Positions 31,101-43,613 are shown, counted from the stretch's first letter. The stretch: 64,000 nt of DNA from Cercophora sp. LCS_1 (GCA_036250225.1 JAPZLL010000009.1:1178001-1242000); one strand, 5' to 3'. Translations and numbers: made by a program. The notes: generated from the letters alone by a model not told the origin.

Positions 31101-34100
31101 TTGCGACTGGTCACTTTGTGGCTCAACAAGACTGAAAGGAAAAAAAAAACAATGTGTTCTGGTCTCTCGTCGCCAATCGCGGGTAGTGTGGCGTACGGGC
31201 AACTGCGTTGGCCATGGGCGACGATCCTCAACAGCGGGCGTGAAGATTCAATGTGGAGGAGCCATTCGGCGTGGGTGGAGCAATGTGGCAACTCCCGCCC
31301 TCACCGCATTTCCGTCGCGAGATCGGCTGGGTCCCGGCAACGAGGGATAGCTTCTTCCGTTGGACTATTTTGCTGGATGAGCGGGCGACTGCCGCGCTTG
31401 ACAAGGATTTGCGCCGAGGGGTAGCGGTGGGGTGATGACCGGACGAAGCGCGTCGGCAGCGGCGGAGAGCAGCCGGCGACCGGGGCCAGCAGCTCCAAAC
31501 ACTAACCGTCACCCACGTGTCGGCTGCGGGAGGTGCGGACGACAGCGTTGGGGGCTCTAAGTGACTCAACAGGTGGCTCGCTGGCGAGTGTGGGTGAGCA
31601 CTAGCCCCTGGTGACGAACCGGGTCGGTTGCAGATAAGCTGAAACTTGATGGTTTGGGCAAACTTCGTTGGCTTCGGGGAAAAAGAGTTTGGGGTCCAAG
31701 GTTGAAATTTCTTCACATGGGCTGATCATTGCTTGTCCCAATGCGGGATGGATAAAGCCGGGACGGTGGAGGGAGCAGTGCGACATACCCAAGCGGCGCT
31801 GTGGACGACGGGAAATGCGTCGGCCACACGCGTGATGTTGGTAGGATGTGCCCCCGTCCGTCTCCGGACACCGTACCTAACGCGGTGCAGGAGCGTCGGC
31901 GATTCTGGCTGGGGAGTTGTGGGAACAGTAACGTGATTTCGAACCGCAGCGAGGACGTCACACGGCTGGATTCTAGTGCGCATGAGCTGTTTGGCGAAGT
32001 GCACCCACACCGAAATTTTAAGCGCCGGGTCGCGTCGCAGGTGGGCCACCCAAAAGTCGGCTGCAGGGAGAGGGAGCCATCTCGCAGCCCCCTGCGTGCG
32101 GTATGTGCGCTGGCGAAAGTTGCCGTTTAAGCCGTTTTTAAACTCGCCGTCAATGCATTCCAACCTGTCGGGTCGTCGCAGCGCTTCCACCGCAGGTGGC
32201 ATGAGGCGGTGCCGCGAAAGGGGAGTCGAAACGCATAATATCCTCACGTGCTGCGGAAGTGGCTGGGTGGTAGTAGGTAATCGAGGTTGTCGAGCGAAGG
32301 CAAGAGGGGTGGGATACCAAGTAGGGCAGAACACGCCCGAAGAGCGCAACCAGGCAGCCAAAGGGGCCCCCCGAACAAGTCCAAAGAAAAAATGTCGCGG
32401 GGCTGCCGGCTCCTTTCTTGATTGCTCTTGATGTCCGTGCATCGCTCTGTGTCTCGGGACGGCAGGAGCCATTGCAAACTCTTGTCTCGCCCCCAATCAC
32501 TATTGTTGCCTCTTACCCGTCAAAATTCTTCAACCCCAACTCCCTTTTATTGCTTCCTCTCCGTCTAACCCCCGGTACTGCTTTGCCCCAGAGGGAGCCT
32601 CTAATCTGAGATTCGGGTCGAGGTTTAGACCGCGAAGACCGGATCGAAAGTTTTTCGACTCGACGAATGACAGATGGAAGATCCGTCCCGCAACCTGCCT
32701 CTCGCGTTTCACTGACTTGCGATGGACGAGCACCGACTTCCAACTCGATTGCCGTTCGACTCGAACTCATATTTCCCTCGAAAACAAACCATTCTTGGAC
32801 TCCAACTCTTGCCCTCCCAGTCAGGTCAGTTTTCGTTCGATGATGACGGTGCCACGCCAACCGAACTTCCAGCATCTGTAGTCACCAAGACTCGACTTTT
32901 GCCCGGCGACAGTCATAGTTCACACAATGTCCCATCCATCTAGGGTTCGATGCGGGACAACAAGCCAACTATACTTCGAGGCAACGAATAATCGCACGCT
33001 GGGGGCACTCTCGAGGCCAGCAGCTCTGCCTGACCGTCGATTGCCGATGGCGGCCGGGCCTCCCCGCCCGACCCTTCCAGCCCAAGAACACAAACACCAT
33101 CACCTTCACCATGAACCTCTACCACGTCGACCACGATGCCACCTCCTCTCGCACGCGATTCCACCGACGCGCGCGCGTTTCCCCGATCCTTCGACACGCC
33201 GACCCGTTCATAATCTCACAACCACGAACACCAGACATGTGTCGCAGATTTGGCGTATCTTGGGGGAGCTTTCGCTGGTCGCGGGTAATGACAGCGTTGA
33301 TACCAGCCCTTCGATAAACCATCAATTGGTCCACAGATCACTTTTAAAGCCATGGCTATTGATGGTTGTTCGTTGTGGCGACTGACAGACGACCCGAAGA
33401 ATCTACGAGACCAAGCGTTTTAAGCGACCCTCCTCCTCCCACCGATCAATCTTGGGTTCGCGGCTGTGAAGCGACGGAATCAGCCGCGTCAAAGCCGTGT
33501 CGTTGGATTTAGGTGTCGGGTTAACTCGGTTCTAGCAGGGTACTGGTGGGTACTGGCTGGAGTGAGATCTGATCAAACCGCAGGAAGCCACGCGATTTGC
33601 CGCTAGGCAGGGCCCATCGTCGAAACAGAGGCCGGGATTTGACTCCCCTGCAAGGACGTTGGGCGCTGACCGGATCGCTGCAGCGCAGAACCCTTTCGCG
33701 CGCCAGTCCCGTGACAGCTTGTCAAGGGACGGCAGCCCGCAAGTCCGTAGAGGAGCCACCGGTGTCGCCATCGGGTACCACCAACCCATCTCGCTGCGCG
33801 ACAAGAGAATGCGGACCATGAGCAAGACCGGTGTTGGGCGACCCTCAGGCCTGGCACAGGGCAAACTCGCTTCCTTAGCTGGGCGCCCGATGGCAGATAA
33901 GATAAGCACACCGGACCGTGACGTCATCTCGCACCAACATGGTTCTGTCGTTCTACAAGTTTGCCTTCGATCAGAGCATTAAAATATGGCTAAGAGGTGT
34001 TCGAACATTTGGTTAAAGTGGTTTTGGGTGGTTATTTGCCACTCTATGCGAGGCTTCGTTCCACGGTAAATCCTGTCTTGTTGAACCACACCAGCAGCAC

Positions 34101-34326
34101 CTTAACACTATTACAGTCCGTTTTGGTGGTGTTCTGTTAGTGCTTGCCAGTTTGATCCATGGACTGCCATCTCATACAAGAAAATCCCAAGGAAGGATTC
34201 CCCGCGGGCCAATCCACGCACAACCAAGGAGCATTGGCCAGCCGTCCGAATTGCCATTCCGCGGAGAACCCACGCCCTAGTCACCCTCTCGAAAAAGGGG
34301 AGTAGCCGAGAACTTAATTGCTATTT
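28111..34326. other. 6.2-kb stretch with no recognised gene
   Basis: No frame here shows a known domain, membrane layout or coherent codon use; the longest frame (31726-32496, minus, 256 codons) is Arg/Pro-rich and unconvincing. A pyrimidine-rich block at about 32480-32620 looks like a promoter or leader facing right, yet what follows (32722-33385) contains only short frames with no domain I know. A 45-bp sequence at 33896-33940 recurs at 38526-38570. The region may be old transposon debris or host non-coding RNA; I cannot tell which. Confidence 0.5.
33896..33940 (+). repeat. Dispersed 45-bp repeat, copy A (GATAAGATAAG..)
   Basis: Starts GATAAGATAAGC and continues through GTGACGTCATC to CACCAACAT. 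It matches 38526-38570 at 36 of 45 positions, and six of the nine differences are C/T or G/A transitions. About 390 bp upstream (33502-33516) is GTTGGATTTAGGTGT, which also recurs upstream of copy B. Confidence 0.5.
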
Positions 34327-36448
34327 TCAGTCATACTTCTCACCCACCATAGTCGGCCCCACACCCGTCTCTGATCCAAACGCTGCCCGCCGCCTCGATG
34401 GCTTTCCCTCGGCTTCCCCGTCTCTATGGGCCCGGTCAAGTCCCGTGATATCCCCGAACCGCAATCTCTTCCTCAACACTCTTTGTGGTAATGGCGCTCT
34501 CCCCAGTGAACACCCTTCCATCAACTCGTCCAACTCGCGATTTCTTGTCACGGCTACCATGGTGCTGAACATGGCCGTGTCCACCCCATAACGGTTCGAC
34601 CGGAAGGTGTAGGCCCCGGCTGCAACGGCGATGAGCGCGACGGCTGACCCTGCGCCGTACGATATCGCTAGCCAGAAGGGCTCGTATCCCCACCGCTGGG
34701 CGTATCTGCTCACAAGGCACGGCGCAGACACGTTGACGACCGGGTTGAACCTCTGGTCGGCCATGATGGAGAGGACGAGGTGGGTGAATCTGTTCTCGAT
34801 CGCGGGGCCAAAGTTGTCGACAGGGAGGGAGGTGAAGCGGTGCACAAGGTTCGTGGCAGTGATGCTGGCGACGGGTTTTGGATTGGTTGAGCTGTTGTCC
34901 TGGAGGATGACGCCTGAGAAGTATTTGTGGAAGATGACGCCGATGGCGTGGTAGGTGCTGATCCATCCACCGTGGCGTGGTAAGTTACCTAGTTACATTG
35001 CCCTGTTCAGGGGCTGGTAGAGGAATGGGTGCTTACGCGAATTCTTTGTAGGTCGTATTATCCGGTGTCATAACCTCTCCCTCGACGAGAAGCGGCCTCT
35101 TCAACTCAACCTGCTTGTCCACCACCGTCTGCTGACCGCCTTCGAAGGACAGGTCAATTGTGTACCGTGCATGGTGGAGCTCGCACTTCAACACCTTGCG
35201 CTCCAGCTCCCACGGCCACAGCGTCGAGTTGTCCCCTGTCCATGGGCGCGTTGTGTTGCTCACATAGCCGAACCACATCGGGTATGTCTTGTTGAAAGTT
35301 CCCCAGTTCTTGGTGTACATGGGGCCGTCCTTGATGATCCACTCGGCCGGGACGCCGGAGTTTATCTCCAGCTCGTTTTTGTAACTTGTGCTGTTGCTGT
35401 TGATGTTGTTGCAGTTGTAGATCTCGTTCCCTGAGGGCGGCAGACGGTCCAGGCGCTGCGTCGTCGTGGCCGGGTCGAAATCGGGCATCTCCTGACACCG
35501 CTGGGCCGGCCCATCAAATGAGATGGTCATGGTGCAGTTCGCGCCCGAGCACGGGTCAAATGGCGGAGACGGCGGGCCGGCGTTAGATGGGAGAGTCATG
35601 CCGGCGAGCCGGGAGAAATCGTACGACGGTTGCGAGTAGACCAGCCTTCTGGTCCCCTCGTAGTATCCCCAATAGACGATCGTTGTCTCACGGGTGCCCT
35701 TATCGTAAATGTCTGTATAATCGTTCTCGCGGGAGAAGTTGAGTGACGCAACGTGGGGACAGATTTCCGAGGATACTGTGGTGGTGGGCATGACGACGAG
35801 GGCAGAAGGAGAGGCGATGGCCGCGAGGGGAAGTAGCCAGCATACAGCGGCGAAGAGGAGTTGGCCGGGAGTTGCGGTGATGAACTCACGGCTGAGTGCT
35901 TGGGTGGGGTCGCGACTTGCCTGGTAGGAATGTCTGTTGGTTAACACGCATCTGCGTGGGGGACGTACCGGAGCTCTACCTACCTCAAACACCCGATCGA
36001 TAGTTGACAGCTTCAACGACTTTCGGTTTAGGGTGTGCCAAGCACACTGCTTGTACGCTACGAGCGCGGCCCCTACAAAACACCGCTGTGTGATGAATGC
36101 CAAGGCGACTCCAACTTGCAGTGGCCACTGCGAGTTCACGATGGTTGTATTGAAAGACCGGTAGTAAAAGTGGTGGCCCAGGGCAAAAGCCGCGGCCAGC
36201 AGATACTGCGAGACCATGAGAGAGGGGAGGTACCAGTGGACGGTCCATTGGGCCTGGCTCTCAGTTGGGGACTGGGGGACGGACTCGAGCTCTTCCTTGA
36301 CAGGATAGGAGGAAACAACAGTTTCTCCCTTGTGATTCCCTTCGCCAACGGGATGTGGTGGAGTGGCTGCTCTCGGCGTTTGAACCTGGGACTCTGTGGA
36401 AGAGTCATCCCGGACGGAGTGAGTCGGGCTAGGAGTCGGGCTTGTCAT
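34327..36448 (-). CDS. Four-TM fungal ectodomain membrane protein ('formylmethionine deformylase-like')
   Basis: Belongs to a large ascomycete family often misnamed formylmethionine deformylase-like; no deformylase motif is present. Exons: 36448 down to 35037, then 34957-34327. Intron 34958-35036 (GTAAGC..CAG) joins EFA to TYHAIGVIFHKYFSG in frame. A second likely intron, 35934-35990 (57 bp, GTTTGA..CAG), removes 19 codons of Arg/Pro-rich text; the frame stays open either way (661 or 680 aa). Layout: disordered N-tail, three hydrophobic helices (SLMVSQYLLAAAFALGHHFY; VGVALAFITQRCFVGAALVAY; LLFAAVCWLLPLAAIASPSA), a long Cys- and N-glycosylation-site-rich ectodomain, then the terminal helix YEPFWLAISYGAGSAVALIA. 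The family-typical tail follows: STMVAVTRNRELDELMEG..LRFGDI. Probably plasma membrane; function unknown. Confidence 0.8.
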
Positions 36449-37385
36449 GCTTTAGTTTTGTCTCTAGAGGGCAAATAGTGAGCCTACAGTCATTCAATGT
36501 TGTTCCTCGGTGACAGCTTCGATGTTCTCTCAGGTACTTTATCTATTCTATCGTGATGAGCTCCTTCGGCTACGAGTTACTTGACTGCCAGATGTCAAAC
36601 ATGGTGCATGCTGTCCGGACTGGGCGGGCCCCTCGCACACTCTAATCTCACAATCCAAACGCCACACACTCTAGAGCCTCGAAAGAGCAATATATCGCTT
36701 GTCGGTGAGCCACGTCAGCTCTGTCGGTCGGTACGCAAGGCTGTGACCCCCGAGGGACCCTGAGGCGGGCGGGATTTAGCCGTTAGCAACTCCAACAAGT
36801 GCTAATACCTTACTGTGTGTGGTAGGTCTTTAGGTAATATGGCTGATGTTGGAACTTGGCGGCCTGCGAGGGCGGTAGAGACCTACGTGCCCCATCTAGG
36901 ACGAGTACGATGTTGCACAGGGCGGCCCTATGTGCGACACAATATCTAACTGCATACGCTGTGGATGGACCACGGCGCATGCCGCTGCAAAACATACCTC
37001 AGCTGAATGTCGGTGCATTGCCCGACGAGGACCTCTTGTGTGCTGATTGGACGGCGGTTCGAGGAAGCGGCTCGGTTCGCCCGAGTCAATTGACCCCCAC
37101 GAAGCAGTGTAACCGCCTTCTTCACTAGGTAGGCAGCAATGTGCGTAAACCAAATATGTCGGCACTTGAAGACCGCAACCTTGACTACGGGGTCTCGCTT
37201 GGCGTTTGGTAAAAAGCTGTATCCGTCCCATTGATATTCCGCGTTTCGGAAAGAGAGAGAAAAAAAAAACAGATATTCAAGTGAGCGCACGATCGCTTTC
37301 TTTCACCATAGATTTGTGCTCACATTTTCCAGGGTCAAGCCACCAAATTGACCGTCGTTCCAAAAGTCCCTGAAGACCATCCGAA
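36449..37385. other. Intergenic region (divergent promoters)
   Basis: About 0.9 kb between divergently transcribed genes, so it holds both promoters. CTAGGTAGG- and GGTCTTTAGGTAAT-type motifs occur. No gene seen. Confidence 0.5.
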
Positions 37386-38174
37386 ATGCCTCTCCGTCAC
37401 ATCCTCCTCCTTCTCCTCTCGGCCATGGCAGGGCTGCTACCCAGCTTCATCCACGCAACCCAACTCTTCCGCAACAGCGGCACGATCGAAGGCTGGTCCT
37501 CCAGCTACATCGACAAAGGCTGCGGCGGCACCATCAACCAAAGCAGCAACATCTTCAAGACAGGTCCCAGCGCTCTCAAAATGACGCACACGCACAACCC
37601 AAGCTACACGGGTCTCTACCACGCCGAGGTCCACGCAGCCGACGGCTACCGCTCCAAAGGCCAAACCCGCTTCTACGGGTTCTGGTTCCGCCTATCCGAG
37701 ACGTGGGAGTTCACGCCCGGCCAGACCTTCAACATTGCCCAGTTCATTGCCAATTTCCCCGGGACGTGCGACGAGTGGATGCCGAGCACCATGGTTTGGA
37801 TCCAGGGGAACCAGCTGTGGACGCGGCGCAAGCACGGGTCGCTGTGTCCGCGCAAGGAAAAACAGCAGACCAAGGAGATCAACACGAACCGGACGGTCAC
37901 GGCGGGCAGGTGGCACCGAATTGTGATGGGAGTCAAGTGGGCGAGCGACAATACGGGGTATTTGAAGTTGTGGTTTGATGAGGAGAAGGAGCCGGCGGTG
38001 AAGGAAGAGAATGTGCCAACAACGATTCAGGAGGATGGGAGGTTTCAGTTTCGGGTTGGGTTGTATGCGAATGGTTGGAGCGAGGGACGGTACAAGGGGG
38101 GGCAGCCGTTTCGTCAAATTTGGTTTGATGAGATTGGTATGGGGACGGACTTTGAGGATGCAGAATCTGGATAG
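37386..38174 (+). CDS. Secreted polysaccharide lyase family 20 (glucuronan lyase-like)
   Basis: Single-exon gene, 262 aa, with a signal peptide at residues 1-24 (LLLLLSAMAGLLPSFIHA). It resembles fungal PL20 beta-1,4-glucuronan lyases, which cut polyglucuronate by beta-elimination outside the cell. The jelly-roll signature stretches are present: RFYGFWFRL, FNIAQFIANF, CDEWMPSTMVWIQGNQLWTR, AGRWHRIVMGVKWASDNTGY, LKLWFD, then FQFRVGLYANGW and the closing RQIWFDEIGMGTDFEDA. Length fits the family. Heparinase-like or alginate-lyase-type substrates cannot be excluded from sequence. The GC-rich codon choice in the first two thirds becomes less marked towards the end. Its neighbours are unrelated. 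Confidence 0.85.
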   Translation: MPLRHILLLLLSAMAGLLPSFIHATQLFRNSGTIEGWSSSYIDKGCGGTINQSSNIFKTGPSALKMTHTHNPSYTGLYHAEVHAADGYRSKGQTRFYGFWFRLSETWEFTPGQTFNIAQFIANFPGTCDEWMPSTMVWIQGNQLWTRRKHGSLCPRKEKQQTKEINTNRTVTAGRWHRIVMGVKWASDNTGYLKLWFDEEKEPAVKEENVPTTIQEDGRFQFRVGLYANGWSEGRYKGGQPFRQIWFDEIGMGTDFEDAESG

Positions 38175-38525
38175 GAAAAAAAAAAAACACCTAGATAACA
38201 TATTGTACCTTGGGTGGTGGTCACCGAACGAGGTAGATAGGTACCTTTGCCTTACGGAACTTGCCACGCCGGCTGTCTTGGATGACGGTCTTTTCCCTCG
38301 TCACCAACCAACCCAACCCAAGGCCTGAGAGGCAAAGAAAATGCTGTGAATCCACACGATTCTCCTTCGGTCAAAAGTGTGAAATGAATCCTAGTTTGGC
38401 GACAACGATGTGACGCAGAACTGGCATCCCCGAAACAGGTCGTGGCGAGGTTGGATTTAGGTGTGGTTCGGGGATAAGGCTGTCTGTCAGCTGCCGCAAA
38501 CCGCCCAAGGGTTCCCCTCCCGCGA

Positions 38526-38570
38526 GATAAGATAAGCTCATCGAACGGTGATGTCACCCCACACCAAGAT
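38526..38570 (+). repeat. Dispersed 45-bp repeat, copy B
   Basis: Second copy of the sequence at 33896-33940, same orientation, about 80 percent identical. GTTGGATTTAGGTGT lies 62 bp upstream (38450-38464), against about 380 bp for copy A, as if internal sequence had been gained or lost. Confidence 0.5.
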
Positions 38571-41500
38571 ACCTTGGACCTGCCGCCCTTTGAGCTGATT
38601 TGGTCAGGGAACTAAACATGTTGGTAGCAGACTGTTGGGCAATTTTGGGCATTCTTCTGCATTTTGTTTTTTCTTTCGCCGAGAACAGCTTTCTGCTATG
38701 GAAAACTGATGTTGGCTGCTCGCCGGCAACAACATTTTTTCGCTGTGTTCCTGTGGCCCGCTGTTAGTGCACGTCGCAGCCGCATCGGTCCGCCATCCCC
38801 AGCCGCCAACCGCTGCCAGTGTCCCGGGGTTCCACGCCGATCGTTCCATGCAGAGGCAAGGGGCTTGGCTTTTCGGTCAAGTCATTTTTTCGGCTGGGCA
38901 GTCAACTCGGACCGAGCAAACAAGGAGGCCATTGTTGGAGACAGAAGCCGAAACCGGGGTCTTTTTTTTTTTCTTTTTTTTTTTTTGTTTTACCGCGCCC
39001 TGCCGCCATGGGCCGCGGTGCTCTGGCACGACTCCGACCCTCCACGACGTTTTGCTGCAGAGGCCAATCGCCAACGACACGAGCATACATCTGACATGTC
39101 ACATGGAGGGAATGGATGTCGACGCGTATATTTTTTCTGTTCCAGAAACAAGCACCATCCCGAAAGGTGGTGCGGTGAGGTGAGAACGCCTGTTTGGCCG
39201 GAGCTTCATCCCATTGGTCGCGTTTTGCGTTGAGGGAAAGGGGAAGAGGGGATTGCCAAAGACAGCTGTCCACGTCGCAAGTGCCTACATAGTAGGTTTG
39301 GTAGAGACATGCAGGGATGCTCGCACGGCCAGTCCGCTAATCGGGCTCTCTGCAGCGACCCCGGGCATGTCATGACTGGGCAGGTCTCAAGTCCCATCTC
39401 TGTGCGCGTCAGGCATTTTTCGTCACGAAGAGCAGAGGGCGGTGCCCCTCCCGGTCCCGACCAGGCTGCTTGACCCCGACCAGCTGTGAAGGCCGGGTGT
39501 TCGGTCAGGCATTTTGGTCGCTGTTCCTGCCCGGTCGCCGGTCGATGTGTTTCACGCACACGCTACTGAACAAGTCGCCTGCTCGCTGGTCTTCTCGCCC
39601 TGGTCCATTCTCCACCTTCCACGGAAATGGCCGGGACTGTGTTTACTCCGGGCTCTTTCTTTTTTCGGAGTGCATGTGGTCTGAGGTTATCATTAGCCTT
39701 GATGGCTGCTTTCCGGTGTTAAGTTCGGAACATCGGATCCCCGCCGGAGATTGGACTCCCCAAGATTCATCGGTTGGCAGCCCTGTCAATCTTCGGGTCT
39801 TGGGCTGAAACGGCCGTGAAGCCGGTGACTTGACGTCTGCCCTGGACCGTTTTCGATGCACTACTTTAGTCGTTTAGCAAACAAGAGGCGGGCGCGACGG
39901 GAAACGCCCCGGTGTCTTGAACGACTGGGGTCATATTAATTTCGTGTCTGGAACACCTCTATTATCAGGAGCTGGGGCCAGTGGGCTCTTGGTGTCGTGG
40001 CGTCACCGTTCCGCACCGCCCTGACAGTGCGTGCGGCGAACTGTGGTGCTGCGAGATGCCAAAAGCGAAAGAACACGCATGTCTTGGCCATGCACGAGAA
40101 ATTACGTCTGGACGGGCCTGCTTTCAAGGTTTGCTGGCACCTTGAAAGTTTCCAGTTGGACTCGGAGAGATGCAGCCACAAAATCACACGAGGGGGATAC
40201 CACATCCTTGGGGGCAACTGTCATCTTGATTGGCAAGGCTACGAAGTCTCCGACGCCTCCATCTGCTAGCTCCAATGACAGTGGCAGCTGAACGCCCTGC
40301 CGTACACAACCCTCAAGACCGTCCAATGAACGAGGTGCGAGCACACAGCCGGGGCTTGGTAGTAGCCTTCAGTCGCTCTTGTCCATGATGTCTCCCACAG
40401 GTGAATCCACTCCAGCATCGCCAGTTGCAGCTCCCCCTCCACGGATGAGAGATTGGGGAGACCTGTTCCCATCACTTCTGTGATGCGACGGGGTTTCTTG
40501 CAAGTCAGTCGACCCGAAGATGGGTGGCTAGAGTCGAGGTCAAGAAAGAGTGCTCTCACCACCAAATTCCAGCTCGGTGATTCGGGCGGCGCGAGGAATG
40601 ACCGCGCTCCCCGACCAAGACCCGATTCCGCTGAAGTTATCGTGGGTAGGAGACTCAGGTTGGGGTGGAGGTGTCAAAGGTAACGCTGTTTCTCCAGTCA
40701 GCTTGGGCCCTACGGCCCAGGTGGGTGCAGATGTATTACGAACCCATATCGGGGAGCATGGGGAGCGAGTGTGTGTGTGTGCCGTGTGTCGCGTATCAAG
40801 GCGTGCTTTTAAGATCCGAGGAGCCGAGGAGGCGAACTGATGAGTCCCTCTGAGACGGCGAGTGTCGTCGTAGGCAGGCATTCTGCTTTATGTATGCACC
40901 TCCTCATGATCAAGACGTTTGCGAAAAGAAGGAAAAAATTTGGTCATGCGTCTTACCGTCTTTCCGTCTTTCCGTTGATTGAAGATGCTCTCATGAGCTG
41001 AGGGGTTGCTTTTTTTTTTTTTTCATGACCAACAATACCGGAGCCAATACAGCCCAGCCCACGATCTGCAGGCGCTCGCCGGGTTCCTTAGTGCCGTCCC
41101 AGCACTGGGGAACCCCCCCGCCGTGTCCACCTGTTTCCGTCGATCGCCACCGGGGGGAGGGGGCGTGTGCATCACCGAGTAGCCCGAAACAGAGAGGAGA
41201 GGAATACCTAGGTGTGAATCGGGCTCAGGGTGCATGCTGTCCGTTGAGGAAACGAGGGCGGGCGGCATTAGACTAGAGAAATTAGACGTGTCGGGCCAGG
41301 AGGGGCCTCGCGGTCAGAGTTTTCACAAACCCTTGCTCATGCGTTCATCCAGTCGAGGACGAATAACTCTGGGCCAACCGTGAAAGCTGCCAGCAAACAC
41401 GGGCAGCGTGATCGACGGGGCTCGAGCAGGAGCTGAATTGAAGGAAATGAGCTTCGCAGCGTGAGGTGGTCAGTCGAGGGCTTCAACGCAGAGCGAAGTG

Positions 41501-41776
41501 CAGGAGGATTGAGCAAAGAAATGAGCAAGCAAAGTTACGCGGTCGCAAACCACGACGCTGACAGACCGGCAATCCCTCTGGGCCGGCAAGCAAGAATGCG
41601 CGCCCTCCCGAACGTGCTGATGTAGATTGTGTCTCAGTCATCCGGACGGCATGTGGCGTGGGCCTGGCGGAACGGTGCCAGTGGCACTGCAGCAGCCCCG
41701 GGAGCGACCAACCCGTTTAGGTAGCACTGAGGCAAGGTTACCCTCACTTCCTTCAAGCTGCAAAGGACAAAGTTGG

Positions 41777-41810
<34 letters not shown>
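41777..41810 (+). repeat. A34 homopolymer
   Basis: Thirty-four consecutive A. It could be a microsatellite or the tail of an old retroposed sequence. I see no target-site duplication or coding remnant beside it. Confidence 0.9.
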
Positions 41811-41812
<2 letters not shown>

Positions 41813-43573
41813 TCGACTGTGGCTGGAACGGAGGTGGGTTGGCAATTCCAGACCGGGCAACCTAACGTGATCATCGCGCGCAAGCACCGGGGAACACCCA
41901 GCGGCCTGCCCCGGTTTTGGGCCGCGGGGTATTCTGATTCCCAAGTCGGTCCATGAGGTGTCGTGGCTGAGCAATATTTTCATGTCTTGCGCTTCCGTCA
42001 TGTTCGGTCGGGTGGTCGGGTGGGGAGGGGCCGTTCACCTCAGGGAGGGCAGGCTAGTCGTGACACTTTGTCGGTGAAAGCGCGGGAGGGCTTGGCCTCA
42101 CGATGTTACTAAACTTCACCGTGAGAAAAAAACACGAAACAAAAGCGAAGGTATTGGATGGCCTTGGCTATCTCACGACCGTGGAGATTGGATGGCACAA
42201 AATGATGAGTGCAGAAACTGGCGCCAAAAAATCCGTGCCAACAGCTCCAGGCTCTCTGGTACTGCCCTGGGGTGCTTTTTTTCCGCAGGTTGGTCGGTGG
42301 TGGGGAGAGCTGGAAGTGCCTCGGGCAAATGGTAGGCGCGCTCCTGCCAAGTTTCGCGTTCTGACGGTGCCTGCAGACGTAACAGGAAATTGGAAATCAA
42401 TCAGTGCCTTGGCTTCAGGTTGGTCGACCTGGACACTTCCAGATTGCCTTCGACTCATCATCTCCCTTGTGGTTGACTGAAATCCGCAGCCTGCCTCCCC
42501 CCCAAGTGTTGCCGCCGGAGCACTTCGTCGCGCTGATGCTCCGGTCAACCGATGCAATTCTGCGACCGACCCAGTACTTTCCAGCGACGAGGAAGGACAC
42601 AAGTGCTCTCGACGGGAGGCACGCAGCTCAACCACCAGACCCTTAAGGTAGGCACCATTCCGTCGTCCTTCCAACGCCCTGCCTCTACAATGAAGATGGC
42701 AAAGGTGGCCTATCCTAACTTCAGTAATCAGGTCCCCCCGAAACTTGCGCACACTCGCAGCTGGCGACCGAAGAAGATGATCCCGACCACAACTTACCGG
42801 CGTCTCAGTCGGACTGCTGCCCTCTGATCGCCTCCCAACAAGCCGTCCAACAAGTCGCCCGTTATGCCTCGTCGCTGCCTTGCAACATCACCTGGGCATG
42901 ATGCCGCTTAGAGCCCGATCGACGTGGTCCCCCTTTCGACACACGATTCCATCCGTCCTCCTATTCCGCCCATCCCGATGCGCTATGCCTTTGGGACCCC
43001 TTGCGAACCGATTGAGAGATACGCTGTAGGGCAATCTGAACTCACCGGCGTGGGCTTTCTCGCGACGAACGATGGCTCCATCGTGGAACACCCAGAACTG
43101 GGCATGTCGGTCTCCCTTGAATTCGGCGGTCCGTTGACATCAAGAAGAATGGAGGAAGCCCAAACAAGCGTCCATATGGTTGCCCTTCGTCTGCATGTTC
43201 CAACGTCTATCCTTTGAGCGTGGAATAATAGACCGGGACGTCACCGACAGAATAGATGAAGCCAGGCTATGTTATCGCACTCCCACTTGGGCACGGGGAA
43301 ACAACCCGCGCAACCGGCAACATTTGTCTGCAGCTGCTTGTCCGCTCCCCTTTCTGGCTTTTCGGGAGTTCGGTCTCTCCTCTCCACGAGGTCTTTGACG
43401 TGCCGGACCACTTGTTCTGCCACCTTGGGCCCCAAAATGACTCGGCCGGTGCTTGCCACGGGAGTCACGGAGGCCTGATCGGTGGTCGTTGGGAGTGGAC
43501 CCTCGGAGCTGACGATATCGGGTTTAGCCAAGGGCTTGAGCGGAAATAAGGACATGTGCCGCCAAGGGTTTCC

Positions 43574-43613
43574 GCCCGGCAAGGGACCCCCATGCCGAGG
43601 TCCCTGGCCGGGC
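43574..43613. repeat. Strong 15-bp hairpin
   Basis: Arms 43574-43588 and 43599-43613 are complementary at 14 of 15 positions (GCCCGGCAAGGGACC / GGTCCCTGGCCGGGC) around a 10-nt loop. It lies in sequence without a supportable gene. Confidence 0.85.

Noticed and set aside
31726..32496. 256-codon minus-strand frame
   Set aside because: Arg/Pro-rich, no domain, overlapped by equally long plus-strand frames; typical of GC-rich non-coding DNA.
33590..33700. Possible tRNA remnant (a GGGATTTGACTCCCC-like T-arm)
   Set aside because: No matching acceptor, D arm or anticodon stem could be formed around it.
34327..36448. Peptide deformylase function
   Set aside because: The common database name is not supported; none of the deformylase motifs (GxGLAAxQ, EGCLS, HExDH) is present.
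41777..41810. LINE or SINE insertion ending in poly(A)
   Set aside because: No coding remnant, Pol III boxes or target-site duplication visible next to the tract.
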